Below the pieces are notes generated by a model that saw only the letters and a list, made by a program, of their open reading frames with translations, was not told where the DNA came from and did not search any database. This document shows, piece after piece, positions 24,152 through 33,447 of a stretch of DNA of 64,000 bases. Both the position numbers and the translations under genes were made by a program. This stretch comes from Arthrobacter koreensis (GTDB lineage: Bacteria > Actinomycetota > Actinomycetes > Actinomycetales > Micrococcaceae). The stretch spans positions 1,178,001 to 1,242,000 of the forward strand of contig NZ_WACG01000001.1 of NCBI RefSeq assembly GCF_009193255.1, given 5' to 3'. Numbering within the stretch: the stretch's first letter is position 1; the number at the start of each line of letters is the position of its first letter.

Positions 24152-25462
24152 TCAGGGAGCAGCCCGCAGGGTCCCCCCGCCGGCGAGCTGGTAGTCCTGT
24201 CCGTTGAGGTAGCCGTTTCCCTCCGCGCCCGGGTTGTAGGTGAGGGTGTGGCCGTTGCCCGTGATGTTGGTGATCTCGTTTCCCTTGACCAGTGCGCCCT
24301 GCACCGAGGTGGCTGATGAATCCGCGGTGAGTTCCACCGTGCTGGTGTTGTCCAGCCCGACGCCGACGTTGTCCAGGGCGCCGCTGATCCGGCTGTTCGC
24401 CGTGAGGGACACTGACAGCGTGCTCCCGTCGTCGGCAGCCAGCTGTCCTTCCAGCACCGTTTCCTGCAGTGACGCCGATGCACTGCCGCCATTGGAAACG
24501 CTGATCAGGGCTCCGGCCCCCGGCTCAAGCTTTGCCGCGTTGCTGAGGTTGAGTGTGGCGGCAACACCGTCCACGAAGACGGCGTGGCCGTCCTTGGCCG
24601 TCAGTGTTCCACCGGACATGGTGAAGGTTCCGCCGCCGGTGCTGCCGGGCGTGCTTGAGTACAGGTAGGCGCCGTGGGTGCCGCCGGTCAGCTCGGAGCT
24701 GGTGGCGCTCACTGAGTTGGCGCCCTCGACGACGGCGGCCTCCGCCAGTGCCGATGATCCGGTCAGGCCGCACACCGCGATGGTCCCGGTGGAGTAGATG
24801 ACGGCGGAAAGTTCACCGCCCGCCGTCGCGCTTCCGCCGCTGACCTGGATGTCTCCCCCGCCGCGGTCCGTGGCGATGACGCTTGAATGGTCGCTGGCCG
24901 TGGAAAGCTCCGGACTCACGGCCGTGAGGCTCCCGCCGTCAGTGACCTCCAGGGCATGGGAGAAGCTGCCCTCGGTCTTCACGCCCGCATCCTGCAGGGA
25001 CGCCGATGAGCCCGTACCGGTCACAAAGACCCCGTTGGCGCCGGCACCGGCGGTTTCAACGGTGGTTCCGTTCATCGCCAGGGAGCCGCCTCCGGAGACC
25101 AGCACCGCCGCATTGAGTCCGGTAAAGCTCGAGGAATCCGTGTTGGAGCTGTCCCCGGACTTGCGGATGGTGGAGCTGCCAACCGCCTTCTGTTCACCGC
25201 TGCCCACTTCCAGTGCCGAACTGTCCGCGTCCGATGCCGCGAAATCCTTGTCCTCCGGGCTGGGTGTGGCCGACGGTTCGGGCAGTTCACATTCATCGGC
25301 CAGCTGCGGGGATGAAGACGGAGAGGGGGACTCCGCCGTCGGGCTCTGCGCAGGCTCGCTGCCGCTGGAGGTGCAGGCTGAGAGCCCGCCCCCGGCCAGG
25401 AGGCCGGCGGCTGCCAGTACGACGGCGGCGCGGGTGCGGAAGGCGGCTGGAATGTCATTCAT
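24152..25462 (-). CDS. repetitive beta-helix-like lipoprotein, unknown function
   Basis: 436 residues. A signal peptide ends in the lipobox LSAC (Cys30), so it is exported and lipid-anchored. A Ser/Pro/Thr spacer (residues 31-60) follows. The rest is a low-charge, Gly/Ser/Thr/Ala-rich region made of short imperfect units such as LLVSGGGSLAMNGTTVETAGAGANGV-type phrases (sequence pattern GGxLxxxGxxV), consistent with a right-handed beta-helix as in Gram-positive surface or carbohydrate-binding proteins. AGGAG lies 6 bases before ATG 25462. No partner gene suggests its task; it stands alone between the GT87 gene and the Lrp remnant. Confidence 0.8.
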   Translation of the reverse strand: MNDIPAAFRTRAAVVLAAAGLLAGGGLSACTSSGSEPAQSPTAESPSPSSSPQLADECELPEPSATPSPEDKDFAASDADSSALEVGSGEQKAVGSSTIRKSGDSSNTDSSSFTGLNAAVLVSGGGSLAMNGTTVETAGAGANGVFVTGTGSSASLQDAGVKTEGSFSHALEVTDGGSLTAVSPELSTASDHSSVIATDRGGGDIQVSGGSATAGGELSAVIYSTGTIAVCGLTGSSALAEAAVVEGANSVSATSSELTGGTHGAYLYSSTPGSTGGGTFTMSGGTLTAKDGHAVFVDGVAATLNLSNAAKLEPGAGALISVSNGGSASASLQETVLEGQLAADDGSTLSVSLTANSRISGALDNVGVGLDNTSTVELTADSSATSVQGALVKGNEITNITGNGHTLTYNPGAEGNGYLNGQDYQLAGGGTLRAAP

Positions 25463-25553
25463 GGTGCACTCCTAGCGGAGGATGGGCTCCGGCACTGTCC
25501 TTCCAGCGTAGGCTCGCCGGTTGGCCCTGCCACCGCCCGCGGCCCAAAACCGC

Positions 25554-25820
25554 TCAGCGGAGGGCGAGCCGGGTCTGTGTCTGCAGGGCGCCCGACTCGG
25601 TCTTGAGCTGGTGGAGCAGTGCGTCGAGTGCCGGCATGCCCGGCACCCGGACGTTCAGCAGGTAGTCGTAGGGGCCGGTCACATGCACGGCGTCGCGGAC
25701 AGCAGGATTGTCCTGTGCCCTGGCCAGGAACGAACGGGAATCGGCGTCCGGTTTCAGCCTTACGTCAATGAAGGCCTGCAGTCCGGCACCGGGAACTGCA
25801 CCGTTGCCGTCCTGGGGGGG
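25554..25820 (-). pseudogene. truncated Lrp/AsnC-type regulator (ligand-binding domain only)
   Basis: About 75 codons (LQAFIDVRLKPDADSRSFLARA ... YDYLLNVRVPGMPALD ... TQTRLALR) match the C-terminal RAM ligand-binding domain of Lrp/AsnC regulators, ending in a TGA at 25554-25556. The N-terminal helix-turn-helix that should precede it is absent. Upstream the frame turns into Pro-rich sequence with no family resemblance, and I find no HTH in any minus-strand frame up to the ino1 start. No good start codon or ribosome site sits at the domain edge. I take it as a 5'-deleted relic; a stand-alone RAM protein is the alternative. Confidence 0.55.
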
Positions 25821-25877
25821 CAGTGGCACTGGCGGCGGCCCTGTAGCGAGGCGAAATAGCTGAAAGCTACAACTCCC

Positions 25878-25904
25878 TTGAGTGTTTGCTGGACGAAGTA
25901 GACT
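25878..25904 (+). promoter_or_regulatory. candidate ino1 promoter
   Basis: TTGAGT (25878-25883) and TAGACT (25899-25904) lie 15 bases apart about 85 bases before the ino1 start. The -10 fits actinobacterial SigA promoters; the spacer is short, so the -35 assignment is uncertain. Confidence 0.4.
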
Positions 25905-25988
25905 GGGGCAGTTGCCTGCGCAGCCCGCTGCGTCACATCCGCGAGTCAGCGGCGGGCGGCGGCACAGGAATGTCTTCAAAGGAGAACC

Positions 25989-27074
25989 GTGGCAAATAAC
26001 CCGATCCGGGTGGCAATCGTTGGTGTTGGAAACTGCGCAGCATCGCTGGTGCAGGGTGTCCAGTACTACCGCGACGCCGACCCGTCAGCAACCGTCCCAG
26101 GCCTGATGCACGTTCAGTTCGGCGACTACCACGTCAATGACGTGCAGTTCGCGGCCGCATTCGACGTCGACGCGAAGAAGGTTGGGCTGGACCTGGCCGA
26201 CGCAATCGGCGCCAGCGAAAACAACACCATCAAGATTGCCGACGTTCCGCAGACCGGCGTGAAGGTACAGCGCGGCCACACCCTGGATGGCCTCGGCAAG
26301 TACTACCGCGAGACGATCAGCGAGTCCGATGAGGATCCGGCAGACATCGTCGCGGAGCTCAAGGCGGCGGAGATTGACGTCATGGTCTGCTACCTGCCGG
26401 TCGGTTCCGAGCAGGCAGCGAAGTTCTACGCCCAGTGCGCCATTGACGCCGGCGTGGCCTTCGTCAACGCCCTGCCCGTCTTCATTGCCGGCACCAAGGA
26501 GTGGGCGGACAAGTTCACCGCTGCAGGCGTGCCGATCGTCGGCGACGACATCAAGAGCCAGATCGGTGCCACCATTACGCACCGTGTGATGGCCAAGCTC
26601 TTCGAAGACCGCGGCGTCACGCTGGACCGCACCTACCAGCTGAACGTGGGCGGCAACATGGACTTCAAGAACATGCTTGAGCGTGAGCGGCTTGAATCCA
26701 AGAAGATCTCCAAAACGCAGGCCGTCACCTCCAACGTCGCTGCTGAAATGGCCGCCAATGACGTCCACATTGGCCCGTCCGACTTCGTGGCCTGGCTCGA
26801 CGACCGCAAGTGGGCCTTCGTCCGCCTCGAAGGCCGCAACTTCGGCGACGCCCCGGTGTCGCTGGAGTACAAGCTTGAGGTCTGGGACTCCCCCAACTCC
26901 GCCGGTGTGATCATCGACGCCGTCCGTGCAGCGAAGATCGCTCTGGACCGCGGAATCGGCGGACCGATCCTCTCTGCCTCCAGCTACTTCATGAAGTCCC
27001 CGCCGGAGCAGTACAACGATGACATTGCCCGCGAAAAGGTGGAGCAGTTCATCCGGGGCGAAGCCGAGCGCTAA
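25989..27074 (+). CDS. ino1: inositol-3-phosphate synthase
   Basis: Converts glucose 6-phosphate to myo-inositol 3-phosphate using bound NAD+. 361 residues, typical of the actinobacterial form (M. tuberculosis Ino1, about 367). The NAD-binding motif [16 protein letters not shown] is at the N-terminus; the active-site blocks [14 protein letters not shown] and [11 protein letters not shown] are intact. GTG start at 25989 with AAGGAGA just upstream. The product feeds mycothiol synthesis through MshA, encoded 2 kb away on the other strand, and inositol phospholipids. A 56-bp palindrome follows the stop. Confidence 0.97.
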   Translation: MANNPIRVAIVGVGNCAASLVQGVQYYRDADPSATVPGLMHVQFGDYHVNDVQFAAAFDVDAKKVGLDLADAIGASENNTIKIADVPQTGVKVQRGHTLDGLGKYYRETISESDEDPADIVAELKAAEIDVMVCYLPVGSEQAAKFYAQCAIDAGVAFVNALPVFIAGTKEWADKFTAAGVPIVGDDIKSQIGATITHRVMAKLFEDRGVTLDRTYQLNVGGNMDFKNMLERERLESKKISKTQAVTSNVAAEMAANDVHIGPSDFVAWLDDRKWAFVRLEGRNFGDAPVSLEYKLEVWDSPNSAGVIIDAVRAAKIALDRGIGGPILSASSYFMKSPPEQYNDDIAREKVEQFIRGEAER

Positions 27075-27090
27075 GCGTCTCCCTTCACAT

Positions 27091-27146
27091 CGAGATAGCA
27101 GAAAGTGCACGTCCCAGCGCTGGGACGTGCACTTTCTGCTATCTCG
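27091..27146. terminator. 56-bp perfect palindrome between ino1 and fhs
   Basis: Bases 27091-27118 and 27119-27146 are exact reverse complements with no loop, from CGAGATAGCAG to CTGCTATCTCG through the centre CCCAGCGCTGGG. It sits between the stops of convergent ino1 and fhs, 10 to 16 bases from each. TTTAAAA follows on the plus strand. It is well placed as a bidirectional terminator, but its length and perfection exceed what termination needs. Confidence 0.75.
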
Positions 27147-27156
27147 TTTAAAAGAC

Positions 27157-28824
27157 CTAGAACAGGCCCGACGGTGTTCCGTCCGCGGCCACTCCCATGC
27201 GCAGCGCGGCGGGCTGCTTGGGCAGCCCCGGCATGGTCATCACTGCGCCGGTCAGTGCCACGATGAAACCGGCACCGGTCTTGGGCACCAGGTCCCGGAC
27301 ATGGATGGTGAAACCTTCCGGGGCGCCCAGCTTGGCAGCATCGTCAGAGAATGAATACTGCGTCTTCGCCATACAGACCGGAACGTTCTCCCAGCCGTTT
27401 GCTTCGATTTCCTCCAGCCGGCGCAGCGCCGGAACTGAAAACTCGACGTCGTCCGCTCCGTAAATCTCCCGGACCACCGTGCGGATCTTCTCGGCGACAC
27501 CCATCTGCAGCGGGTACAGCGGCTGGAAATCCACGTTCCGCTTCAGTGCCGCCAGCACCTTCGCGGCGAGGTCATCCCCGCCCGGGCCGCCGCCGCCCTG
27601 CGCCCAGACATCCGCCACGGCGGCATCAACGCCTTCCTGCGAACACCAGCCAAGCAGCCATTCAACCTCCTCAGGAGTGTCGGTGGTGAAACGGTTGATG
27701 GCCACCACGGGCGAGAATCCAAACTTGCCAAGATTCCGCACATGCCTGCGGAGGTTGGCAGTGCCCGCTTCGAGTCCGGCGAGGTTCGGTTCGTCCAGCC
27801 GCTCCCGTGGCACACCGCCGTGCATCTTCAGTGCACGGACAGTGGCCACCACTACGACGGCGTCGGGCGCCACGTCTGCCACGCGCGAGGTGATGTCCAT
27901 GTACTTTTCGGCGCCGAGGTCCGCCCCGAAGCCCGCCTCGGTAACCACCACGTCAGCCAGCTCCCGGCCCAGGGATGTGGCGATGACGGAGTTGCAGCCG
28001 TGCGCAATATTGGCGAAGGGTCCGCCGTGAACCAGCGCCGGAGTGCCGGCAATGGTCTGCACCAGGTTGGGCTTCAGCGCGTCCTTAAGCAGCAGTGCCA
28101 GTGCCCCCTGGACCCTGAGGTCCGCCACGGTCACCGGTTTCCGGTCCCAGGTGTAGCCAACGGTGATCCGGGCCAGCCGTGAGGTCAGGTCCTCGATGTC
28201 CGTTGCCAGGCAGAACACTGCCATGATTTCCGAGGCAACGGTGATGTCGAACCCGTCCTCGCGGACCGTGCCCTGCCCTGGTCCGCCAAGGCCCACCACA
28301 ATGTGCCGCAGAGAGCGGTCATTCATGTCCATGACGCGGCGGAACGTAATTCGCCGCGGATCGATGCCCAGCTCGTTCCCCTGGAAGATGTGGTTGTCCA
28401 CCAGGGCAGCCAGGGCGTTGTTGGCACTCGTGATGGCGTGGAAATCCCCGGTGAAGTGCAGGTTGATCTCCTCCATGGGAATCACCTGCGAATAGCCGCC
28501 GCCCGTGGCGCCGCCCTTCATGCCAAGGACAGGTCCCAGGGACGGTTCACGCAGGGCGATCACGGTTTTCTGCCCGGCACGGGCCAGGGCGTCCCCGAGT
28601 CCAACGGTCACCGTGGATTTCCCCTCCCCCGCCGGCGTAGGGCTCATGGCGGTTACCAGGACAACCTTTCCGCGCTCGGCCCGTCGGGGCACCAGGGCAG
28701 GGTTCACCTTTGCCTTGTAGCGTCCGTAGAGTTCGAGCGCGTCCTCAGGTATGCCTGCAGAGCGCGCTACATCGGTGATGGGCTGCAGCGTCGCAGCCCG
28801 CGAAATTTCGAGGTCATTGGCCAT
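27157..28824 (-). CDS. fhs: formate--tetrahydrofolate ligase
   Basis: Makes 10-formyltetrahydrofolate from formate, tetrahydrofolate and ATP in one-carbon metabolism. 555 residues, normal for the family. The P-loop-like [19 protein letters not shown] lies near residues 58-76; [23 protein letters not shown] and [11 protein letters not shown] follow. It lies 82 bases downstream of mshA on the same strand and may be read through from it. ATG start at 28824. It ends 11 bases from the 56-bp palindrome. Confidence 0.97.
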   Translation of the reverse strand: MANDLEISRAATLQPITDVARSAGIPEDALELYGRYKAKVNPALVPRRAERGKVVLVTAMSPTPAGEGKSTVTVGLGDALARAGQKTVIALREPSLGPVLGMKGGATGGGYSQVIPMEEINLHFTGDFHAITSANNALAALVDNHIFQGNELGIDPRRITFRRVMDMNDRSLRHIVVGLGGPGQGTVREDGFDITVASEIMAVFCLATDIEDLTSRLARITVGYTWDRKPVTVADLRVQGALALLLKDALKPNLVQTIAGTPALVHGGPFANIAHGCNSVIATSLGRELADVVVTEAGFGADLGAEKYMDITSRVADVAPDAVVVVATVRALKMHGGVPRERLDEPNLAGLEAGTANLRRHVRNLGKFGFSPVVAINRFTTDTPEEVEWLLGWCSQEGVDAAVADVWAQGGGGPGGDDLAAKVLAALKRNVDFQPLYPLQMGVAEKIRTVVREIYGADDVEFSVPALRRLEEIEANGWENVPVCMAKTQYSFSDDAAKLGAPEGFTIHVRDLVPKTGAGFIVALTGAVMTMPGLPKQPAALRMGVAADGTPSGLF

Positions 28825-28890
28825 GGCTCAACGCTGGCACCGGCACGGGGTCCCGTCAATGCGGCACACCAGCGCACACAGGACAGTGTG

Positions 28891-28919
28891 TAGTTCCCGA
28901 CGCCGTTTAGTTCCCGACG
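28891..28919. repeat. 12-bp direct repeat over the mshA stop
   Basis: TAGTTCCCGACG occurs at 28891-28902 and 28908-28919. The second copy covers the end of mshA, so the repeat looks like a small local duplication at the gene's 3' end. CGCCGT and ACGGCG within it could form a short stem. Confidence 0.6.
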
Positions 28920-30151
28920 GCGTGGGCGGCAGACTGGTCTGCGGCATGCAGGTAGGACTGTGTGGTCAGGGCTGCTGTCCGCCGCCAGCCAAAGGACCGC
29001 GCGTGCTCTGCCGCGCTCCGGCCCAGCTCCATGCGCCAGGCACGGTGGTCATACAGCGCCTCGAGTTCAACGGCCCAGCGTGAGGGATCATGGCCCTGGA
29101 CGAGGACACCAGTGGTTCCGGAACTGACCGCTTTCGGCAAGCCGCCGACGTCGGCCGCGAGGACCGGGGTGCCGCAGGCCTGGGCCTCCAGCGCAACCAG
29201 CCCGAACGATTCGCTGAAGGAAGGCACTGCCACGACGTCCGCGGACCTGAACCATCCGGCGAGACCCGGGGGCGCCACGGGAGGATGCAGCTGGACAACG
29301 CCCTGCAGTCCGTGGGCGCGGATCGCGGCTTCAAGGTCCAGGACCTCGGATCCGCTGGGGGCGCCGAGGATACTGACCCGAAGCGGGATATCCGGACGGC
29401 AGGCCCGCAGCCGGGCTGCGGAGTCAACCAGCACCTGCGGACCCTTCATCCGCTGGATGCGCCCGGCGAAGACCACATGGAACTCATCTCGGCGCACGCC
29501 GCGGCGGGTGCGCGCCTCATCACGGCCGGCCGGGGAAAAGACCTCCAGGTCCACCCCGGGGGCAACCACGTCAATTGACGCCGGATCCGCGCCGTACCAC
29601 GCTGTCAGCTCATCAGCCTCGGTGGTGGTGTTGGCGATCAGGCGGGCAGCCGAGTCAACAATGTCCTGTTCACCGTGGATCCGGACCTGCGGCTCGGGGG
29701 TTTCACCCGGCTGGAGCTGCAGGTTCTTCACCCTGGCCATCGTGTGCATGGTGTGGACCAGGGGAACATCCCAGTGCCGGGCCAGGCTGAGTCCGGCAAC
29801 GCCGGAAACCCAATAGTGGGAATGCAGGGCATCAAAGCGTGGGCTGTGAAGGGCGGAGCGGGCTACGCCTTCCACCAGTTCGGCGGAGAGTTTGGGAAGG
29901 AGTTCCTTGGGAACCTTGCGGCGCGGACCAGCCGTGACATGGTGCACGGTAACCCCGGGTGCCAGTTCGACGGCATGGGGCTGGTCCGGTGCGCAGGCGC
30001 GCGTGAAGATATCCACTTCAACGCCCATTTTCGCCATCTCGACGGCAACGGAACGAACGTAGACATTCATCCCGCCCGCGTCGCCGGAACCAGGCTGTTC
30101 GAGCGGCGAGGTATGCAGCGAGAGCATGGCCACCCGGTTGACCTGGGGCAC
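28907..30151 (-). CDS. mshA: D-inositol-3-phosphate glycosyltransferase MshA
   Basis: First committed enzyme of mycothiol synthesis: transfers GlcNAc from UDP-GlcNAc to 1-L-myo-inositol 1-phosphate (D-inositol 3-phosphate). 414 residues, GT4 fold with two Rossmann domains. Seen: SLHTSPLEQPGSGDAGGMNVYV at the N-terminus (acceptor site), HSHYWVSGVAG, the VAPGVDLEVFSP segment, and the C-terminal donor motif SFSESFGLVALEAQACGTPV. GTG start at 30151 with GGGAG upstream. Together with ino1 it supplies the main low-molecular-weight thiol of actinobacteria. Confidence 0.96.
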   Translation of the reverse strand: MPQVNRVAMLSLHTSPLEQPGSGDAGGMNVYVRSVAVEMAKMGVEVDIFTRACAPDQPHAVELAPGVTVHHVTAGPRRKVPKELLPKLSAELVEGVARSALHSPRFDALHSHYWVSGVAGLSLARHWDVPLVHTMHTMARVKNLQLQPGETPEPQVRIHGEQDIVDSAARLIANTTTEADELTAWYGADPASIDVVAPGVDLEVFSPAGRDEARTRRGVRRDEFHVVFAGRIQRMKGPQVLVDSAARLRACRPDIPLRVSILGAPSGSEVLDLEAAIRAHGLQGVVQLHPPVAPPGLAGWFRSADVVAVPSFSESFGLVALEAQACGTPVLAADVGGLPKAVSSGTTGVLVQGHDPSRWAVELEALYDHRAWRMELGRSAAEHARSFGWRRTAALTTQSYLHAADQSAAHAVGN

Positions 30152-30279
30152 AGCACTCCCTTCGTCGCTGGCCTGTGTTCCCTACCTATCGACCATACAA
30201 CGCCAACGGGTCCAGCTTTGTTTCCTTGTCCCCGGACTGCCGCGGAATTCCGGGGCAGTCCGGGCAAGGGTGTGCAGTC

Positions 30280-30558
30280 TCACCGCCCGTGAAATGATGC
30301 CGGTGCGCTGAGCCTGAGCAGGCGCAGCTGACGCTGTTCCTGCTCATCGACCAGCCGACCACTGGCGGCGGCACGGACGGCAGCGGCCCGCAGGAACAGG
30401 CGGAGCAGTCCCGCTGCCAGCTGGCGCCGCGAGGATGCAGGCCGGCGCACGGGCAGGGCCGAGCCGGCACCGGCGCGGCGACCCATAGCGGCGTCCTTAT
30501 GGGGTTGACGGGGGGCTGCCGGCTCCAGTCCGGCGGAGGGCAATTTGTAAAAAGGCAT
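30280..30558 (-). CDS. small basic protein of unknown function
   Basis: 92 codons starting MPFYKLPSAGLEPAAPRQP. GGAG lies 7 bases before the ATG at 30558, and third codon positions are strongly G/C, both arguing for a real gene. The product is rich in Arg, Ala and Leu, with an Arg/Leu helix-like middle (LAAGLLRLFLRAAAVRAAA) that could be amphipathic or membrane-associated, and no recognisable domain. It lies 128 bases upstream of mshA on the same strand. A spurious frame is the alternative. Confidence 0.45.
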   Translation of the reverse strand: MPFYKLPSAGLEPAAPRQPHKDAAMGRRAGAGSALPVRRPASSRRQLAAGLLRLFLRAAAVRAAASGRLVDEQEQRQLRLLRLSAPASFHGR

Positions 30559-31172
30559 GACAAAACTCCGGAAAAAGGGCGCGCAAAAGCGCATGAATGA
30601 TGAAAAGGGAAACGTCCGGAAAGACGATTAAAGGGGGTCCACTGGGTTGCAGCAAATGAGGTCACGTCATTTAGGTGCGTTTTGCTGCAGCACTTTCCCG
30701 GTCCGCGCCAGCGCAGAGTACTCCACAGAAACCGCAGAAAAACCGCAGAAGATCCGCTGAAGACGCAGGCCGCCGGGAAACTCTACGGTCAGTCCGGGAA
30801 GGGCGCTTCTTCGAAGCACGCCCTAAGGCAGCCACGGTCCGTTCGGCAGAAGCCGGGACAGGAAGCGTCAGCGGGTGATCTGGCAGTGCCAGCCAATCGG
30901 TGCCGGGGGGCGGAGCTTAAGCCTGAGAGCCCGTTTCGCCCGGGAACCACCGAAGGCAGAGAACTGCGGGGACCGCGGTCCGCCGGATCATATCCGTGTA
31001 ATCAAACACCACACTCCACCTCCTGTTAAGTGGTTCTGTTTCCCGGGACTGGCACACAGTACTCGAGCCATATCATCGGGACTGACTGCACCGCATTCTT
31101 GCGGACTCAAAAAATATAACCCGAAAGGGACGCGGCTGCCAAGCCTTTTCCGGACAAACTTTTAAGAGTTTC
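30559..31172. other. intergenic stretch without a convincing gene
   Basis: About 600 bases between the small gene and the histidine phosphatase stop. Frames present here lack ribosome sites and family resemblance. The notable element is an inverted repeat TGCAGCAAA (30648-30656) / TTTGCTGCA (30681-30689) around GAGGTCACGTCATTTAGG, which could be an operator or a hairpin. The right part (31060-31170) is AT-richer than the surroundings and contains a weak CCGCA/TGCGG stem after the phosphatase stop. Confidence 0.6.
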
Positions 31173-31826
31173 CTACATATTCCATTTAAGGATCGCGGGC
31201 GTGTGCTTATCCCAGCCCAGGACGCAGACAGCGGCCGTTCCCAGAACCAGGTGCCGCCCGGCGTCGGGCGCAAGGCCCAGCCAGCGGGCAGCAAGTATCC
31301 GCAGGAAGTGGCCGTGGGCCACCAGCAGCGCCCGTTCAAGGGGAGCCGAGTCCGGTTCCTGGTCCATGGGCGTGCCGCAGCCGGCCTGCACCGTGGAGAT
31401 GATGCGGTCTGCCCTCCCCGCGACCTGGGCCAGGGTCTCACCGCCGGGTACGCCGTCGTTCCAGATGATGTAGCCGGGGTTTTCCGCCCGGACGTCAGTG
31501 TTCCGCCGGCCTTCGTTAAGGCCGTAGTCCCACTCGTGCGCGTGCGGCAGCACTTCGGGAGAGGGATGCCCCAGCAGTTCGGCCGTTCGCCGGGCACGGA
31601 CCAGGGGGGATGAGAAGACGCGGTCGAATTCGACGTCGCCGATTTTTTCCCGGGCGGCAGTGGCCTGGGCTTCGCCCTCCGGCGTCAGGGGGATGTCCGT
31701 GAGTCCGGTGTAGTTGCCCTGCCGGGACCATTCGGTTTCGCCGTGGCGCACGAGCCACAGGATGGGCAGCGGGGTCCCCGCCGGCGTCAGGTCAGGAACC
31801 GCGGGCCCCAGGTTCAGTGCGCTCAT
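31173..31826 (-). CDS. histidine phosphatase family protein (phosphoglycerate-mutase-like)
   Basis: 217 residues. The catalytic phospho-histidine motif is LVRHGETEWSRQGNYTGLTDIPLT near residue 26, followed by VFSSPLVRARRTAELLG, the acid Glu region WDYGLNEGRR and the second histidine in LLVAHGHFLRIL. These are the key residues of branch-1 phosphatases; the substrate is unknown. The ATG at 31826 overlaps the TGA of the CCA-enzyme gene (ATGA), and AGAAGGA lies upstream, so it is translated together with that gene. Confidence 0.93.
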   Translation of the reverse strand: MSALNLGPAVPDLTPAGTPLPILWLVRHGETEWSRQGNYTGLTDIPLTPEGEAQATAAREKIGDVEFDRVFSSPLVRARRTAELLGHPSPEVLPHAHEWDYGLNEGRRNTDVRAENPGYIIWNDGVPGGETLAQVAGRADRIISTVQAGCGTPMDQEPDSAPLERALLVAHGHFLRILAARWLGLAPDAGRHLVLGTAAVCVLGWDKHTPAILKWNM

Positions 31827-33304
31827 GACATTCCTTCTGTTGCCGATCCTGATTCGGGACGTTCCTGGGCCGGCGCGGACTCCGGCTGCTGCTGCCACCA
31901 CTCGCGCAGCTTCGCTTCGGCCTCTCCTGGCGCACCCGGGCCGTTCTCCATCCGTTCTTCAAGCAGGAACCGGTACGCGCGGCCCACCACCGGTCCGGGA
32001 CGGATGCCCAGCAGGTCCATGATCTGGCTTCCGTCCAGGTCCGGACGAATGGCTGCCAGCTCTTCCTGCTCGGCAAGCTTCTCGATCCGGGCTTCGAGGT
32101 CGTCGTAGGCGAACGCCAGTCTTTCGGCCTTGCGCCGGTTGCGTGTGGTGACGTCGGAGCGGGTCAGGCGGTGCAGACGCTGCAGCAGCGGACCGGCGTC
32201 AGTAACGTAGCGGCGCACGGCGGAGTCGCTCCAGCCTGCGTCGCCGTAGCCGTAGAAGCGCATGTGCAGCTCCACCAGCCGGGAGACGGCCTTGATGGTG
32301 TCATTGTCAAACCGCAGCGCCTTCATGCGTTTGGCTGTGAGCTTCGCGCCGACGACGTCGTGGTGCAGGAAGCTGACCGCACCCGTACCCTCGAAGCGCC
32401 GGGTAGCCGGCTTGCCGACGTCGTGCATCAGCGCCGCGAAGCGGAGCACAAAGTCCGGGGCGGGCACGGCGCCGTCAGGGCCGGTCTCAAGGTCGCAGGC
32501 CTGCCGCAGCACCGTGAGCGAGTGCTGGTACACGTCCTTATGGCGGTGGTGTTCGTCAATTTCAAGGCGCAGGGCTGCCACCTCGGGAAGAACGTAGTCG
32601 GCCAGGCCGCTCTCCACCAGCAGGTCCACGCCGTCCGCCGGCGTCTTGCCGTTGATCAGCTTCACCAGTTCATCCCGGACGCGCTCGGCCGAGATGATCT
32701 CGATCCGGCCTGCCATGTCCTTCATGGCGTCGAAGACCTCCGGTGCCACGGTGACGCCCAGCTGGGAGGCGAACCGTGCGGCGCGCATCATCCGCAGCGG
32801 GTCGTCGGAGAAAGACGACGACGGCGCCCCGGGAGTGCGCACAATCCCTTCGTGGAGGTCACGGACACCGCCGTAGGGATCCACCAGCTCCATCTGCGGC
32901 AGCCGCAGGGCCATGGCGTTCATGGTGAAGTCCCGGCGGTACAGGTCGTCCTCGAGGCGGTCCCCGAACGCTACGACCGGTTTGCGCGACTCCGGGTCAT
33001 AGGCCTCTGAACGGTAGGTGGTGATTTCAATCTGGAAGCCGTCCTTGCGCATTCCGATCGTGCCGAACTCGCGGCCCATCTCCCAGTAGGTGTCGCACCA
33101 GCGCCGGGTGAGAGCAATGATGTCATCCGGAAGGGCGTTGGTGGTGAAGTCCAGGTCCGGGGATACCCGGCCCAGGAACAGGTCGCGGACCGGCCCGCCC
33201 ACCAGGGAGAGTTCGAACCCGGCGGCCTCGAAGAGCTCACCGAGCTGCTCGATCACGCCGGGAAGCTCGGTGATGGGAAATGAACTGTCGGAAAGGTGCG
33301 CCAT
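31823..33304 (-). CDS. CCA tRNA nucleotidyltransferase
   Basis: Adds or repairs the 3' CCA of tRNAs. 493 residues. The nucleotidyltransferase head has LVGGPVRDLFLG (about residues 34-45) and the DLDFTT metal motif (about 50-55), then the RRDFTMNAMALRLP block; a C-terminal HD domain follows (ALMHDVGKPATRR). The two tRNA genes in this window (61668, 61973) do not encode CCA, so the enzyme is needed for synthesis and not only repair. Its position close to murJ and the Nudix gene is common in actinobacteria. Divergent from the Nudix gene across 143 bases. Confidence 0.96.
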   Translation of the reverse strand: MAHLSDSSFPITELPGVIEQLGELFEAAGFELSLVGGPVRDLFLGRVSPDLDFTTNALPDDIIALTRRWCDTYWEMGREFGTIGMRKDGFQIEITTYRSEAYDPESRKPVVAFGDRLEDDLYRRDFTMNAMALRLPQMELVDPYGGVRDLHEGIVRTPGAPSSSFSDDPLRMMRAARFASQLGVTVAPEVFDAMKDMAGRIEIISAERVRDELVKLINGKTPADGVDLLVESGLADYVLPEVAALRLEIDEHHRHKDVYQHSLTVLRQACDLETGPDGAVPAPDFVLRFAALMHDVGKPATRRFEGTGAVSFLHHDVVGAKLTAKRMKALRFDNDTIKAVSRLVELHMRFYGYGDAGWSDSAVRRYVTDAGPLLQRLHRLTRSDVTTRNRRKAERLAFAYDDLEARIEKLAEQEELAAIRPDLDGSQIMDLLGIRPGPVVGRAYRFLLEERMENGPGAPGEAEAKLREWWQQQPESAPAQERPESGSATEGMS

Positions 33305-33447
33305 AGTGCTTTAAGCGTGCCAGATAATCCAGCCTCCGCGGACAATGCGTCCGCTCCGCGGCCCGGACACGCCGGGGTTGGCGCGGCGCCATGGGGTCCA
33401 GCTGTGAACGGTCATCATCGGCAGGCAAAGATAGTTACAGTGGGGGT

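Noticed and set aside
30675-30878. 67-codon plus-strand frame between the small mshA-linked gene and the phosphatase
   Set aside because: Starts inside the inverted repeat, has no ribosome site, and its Lys/Arg/Ser-rich product resembles nothing.
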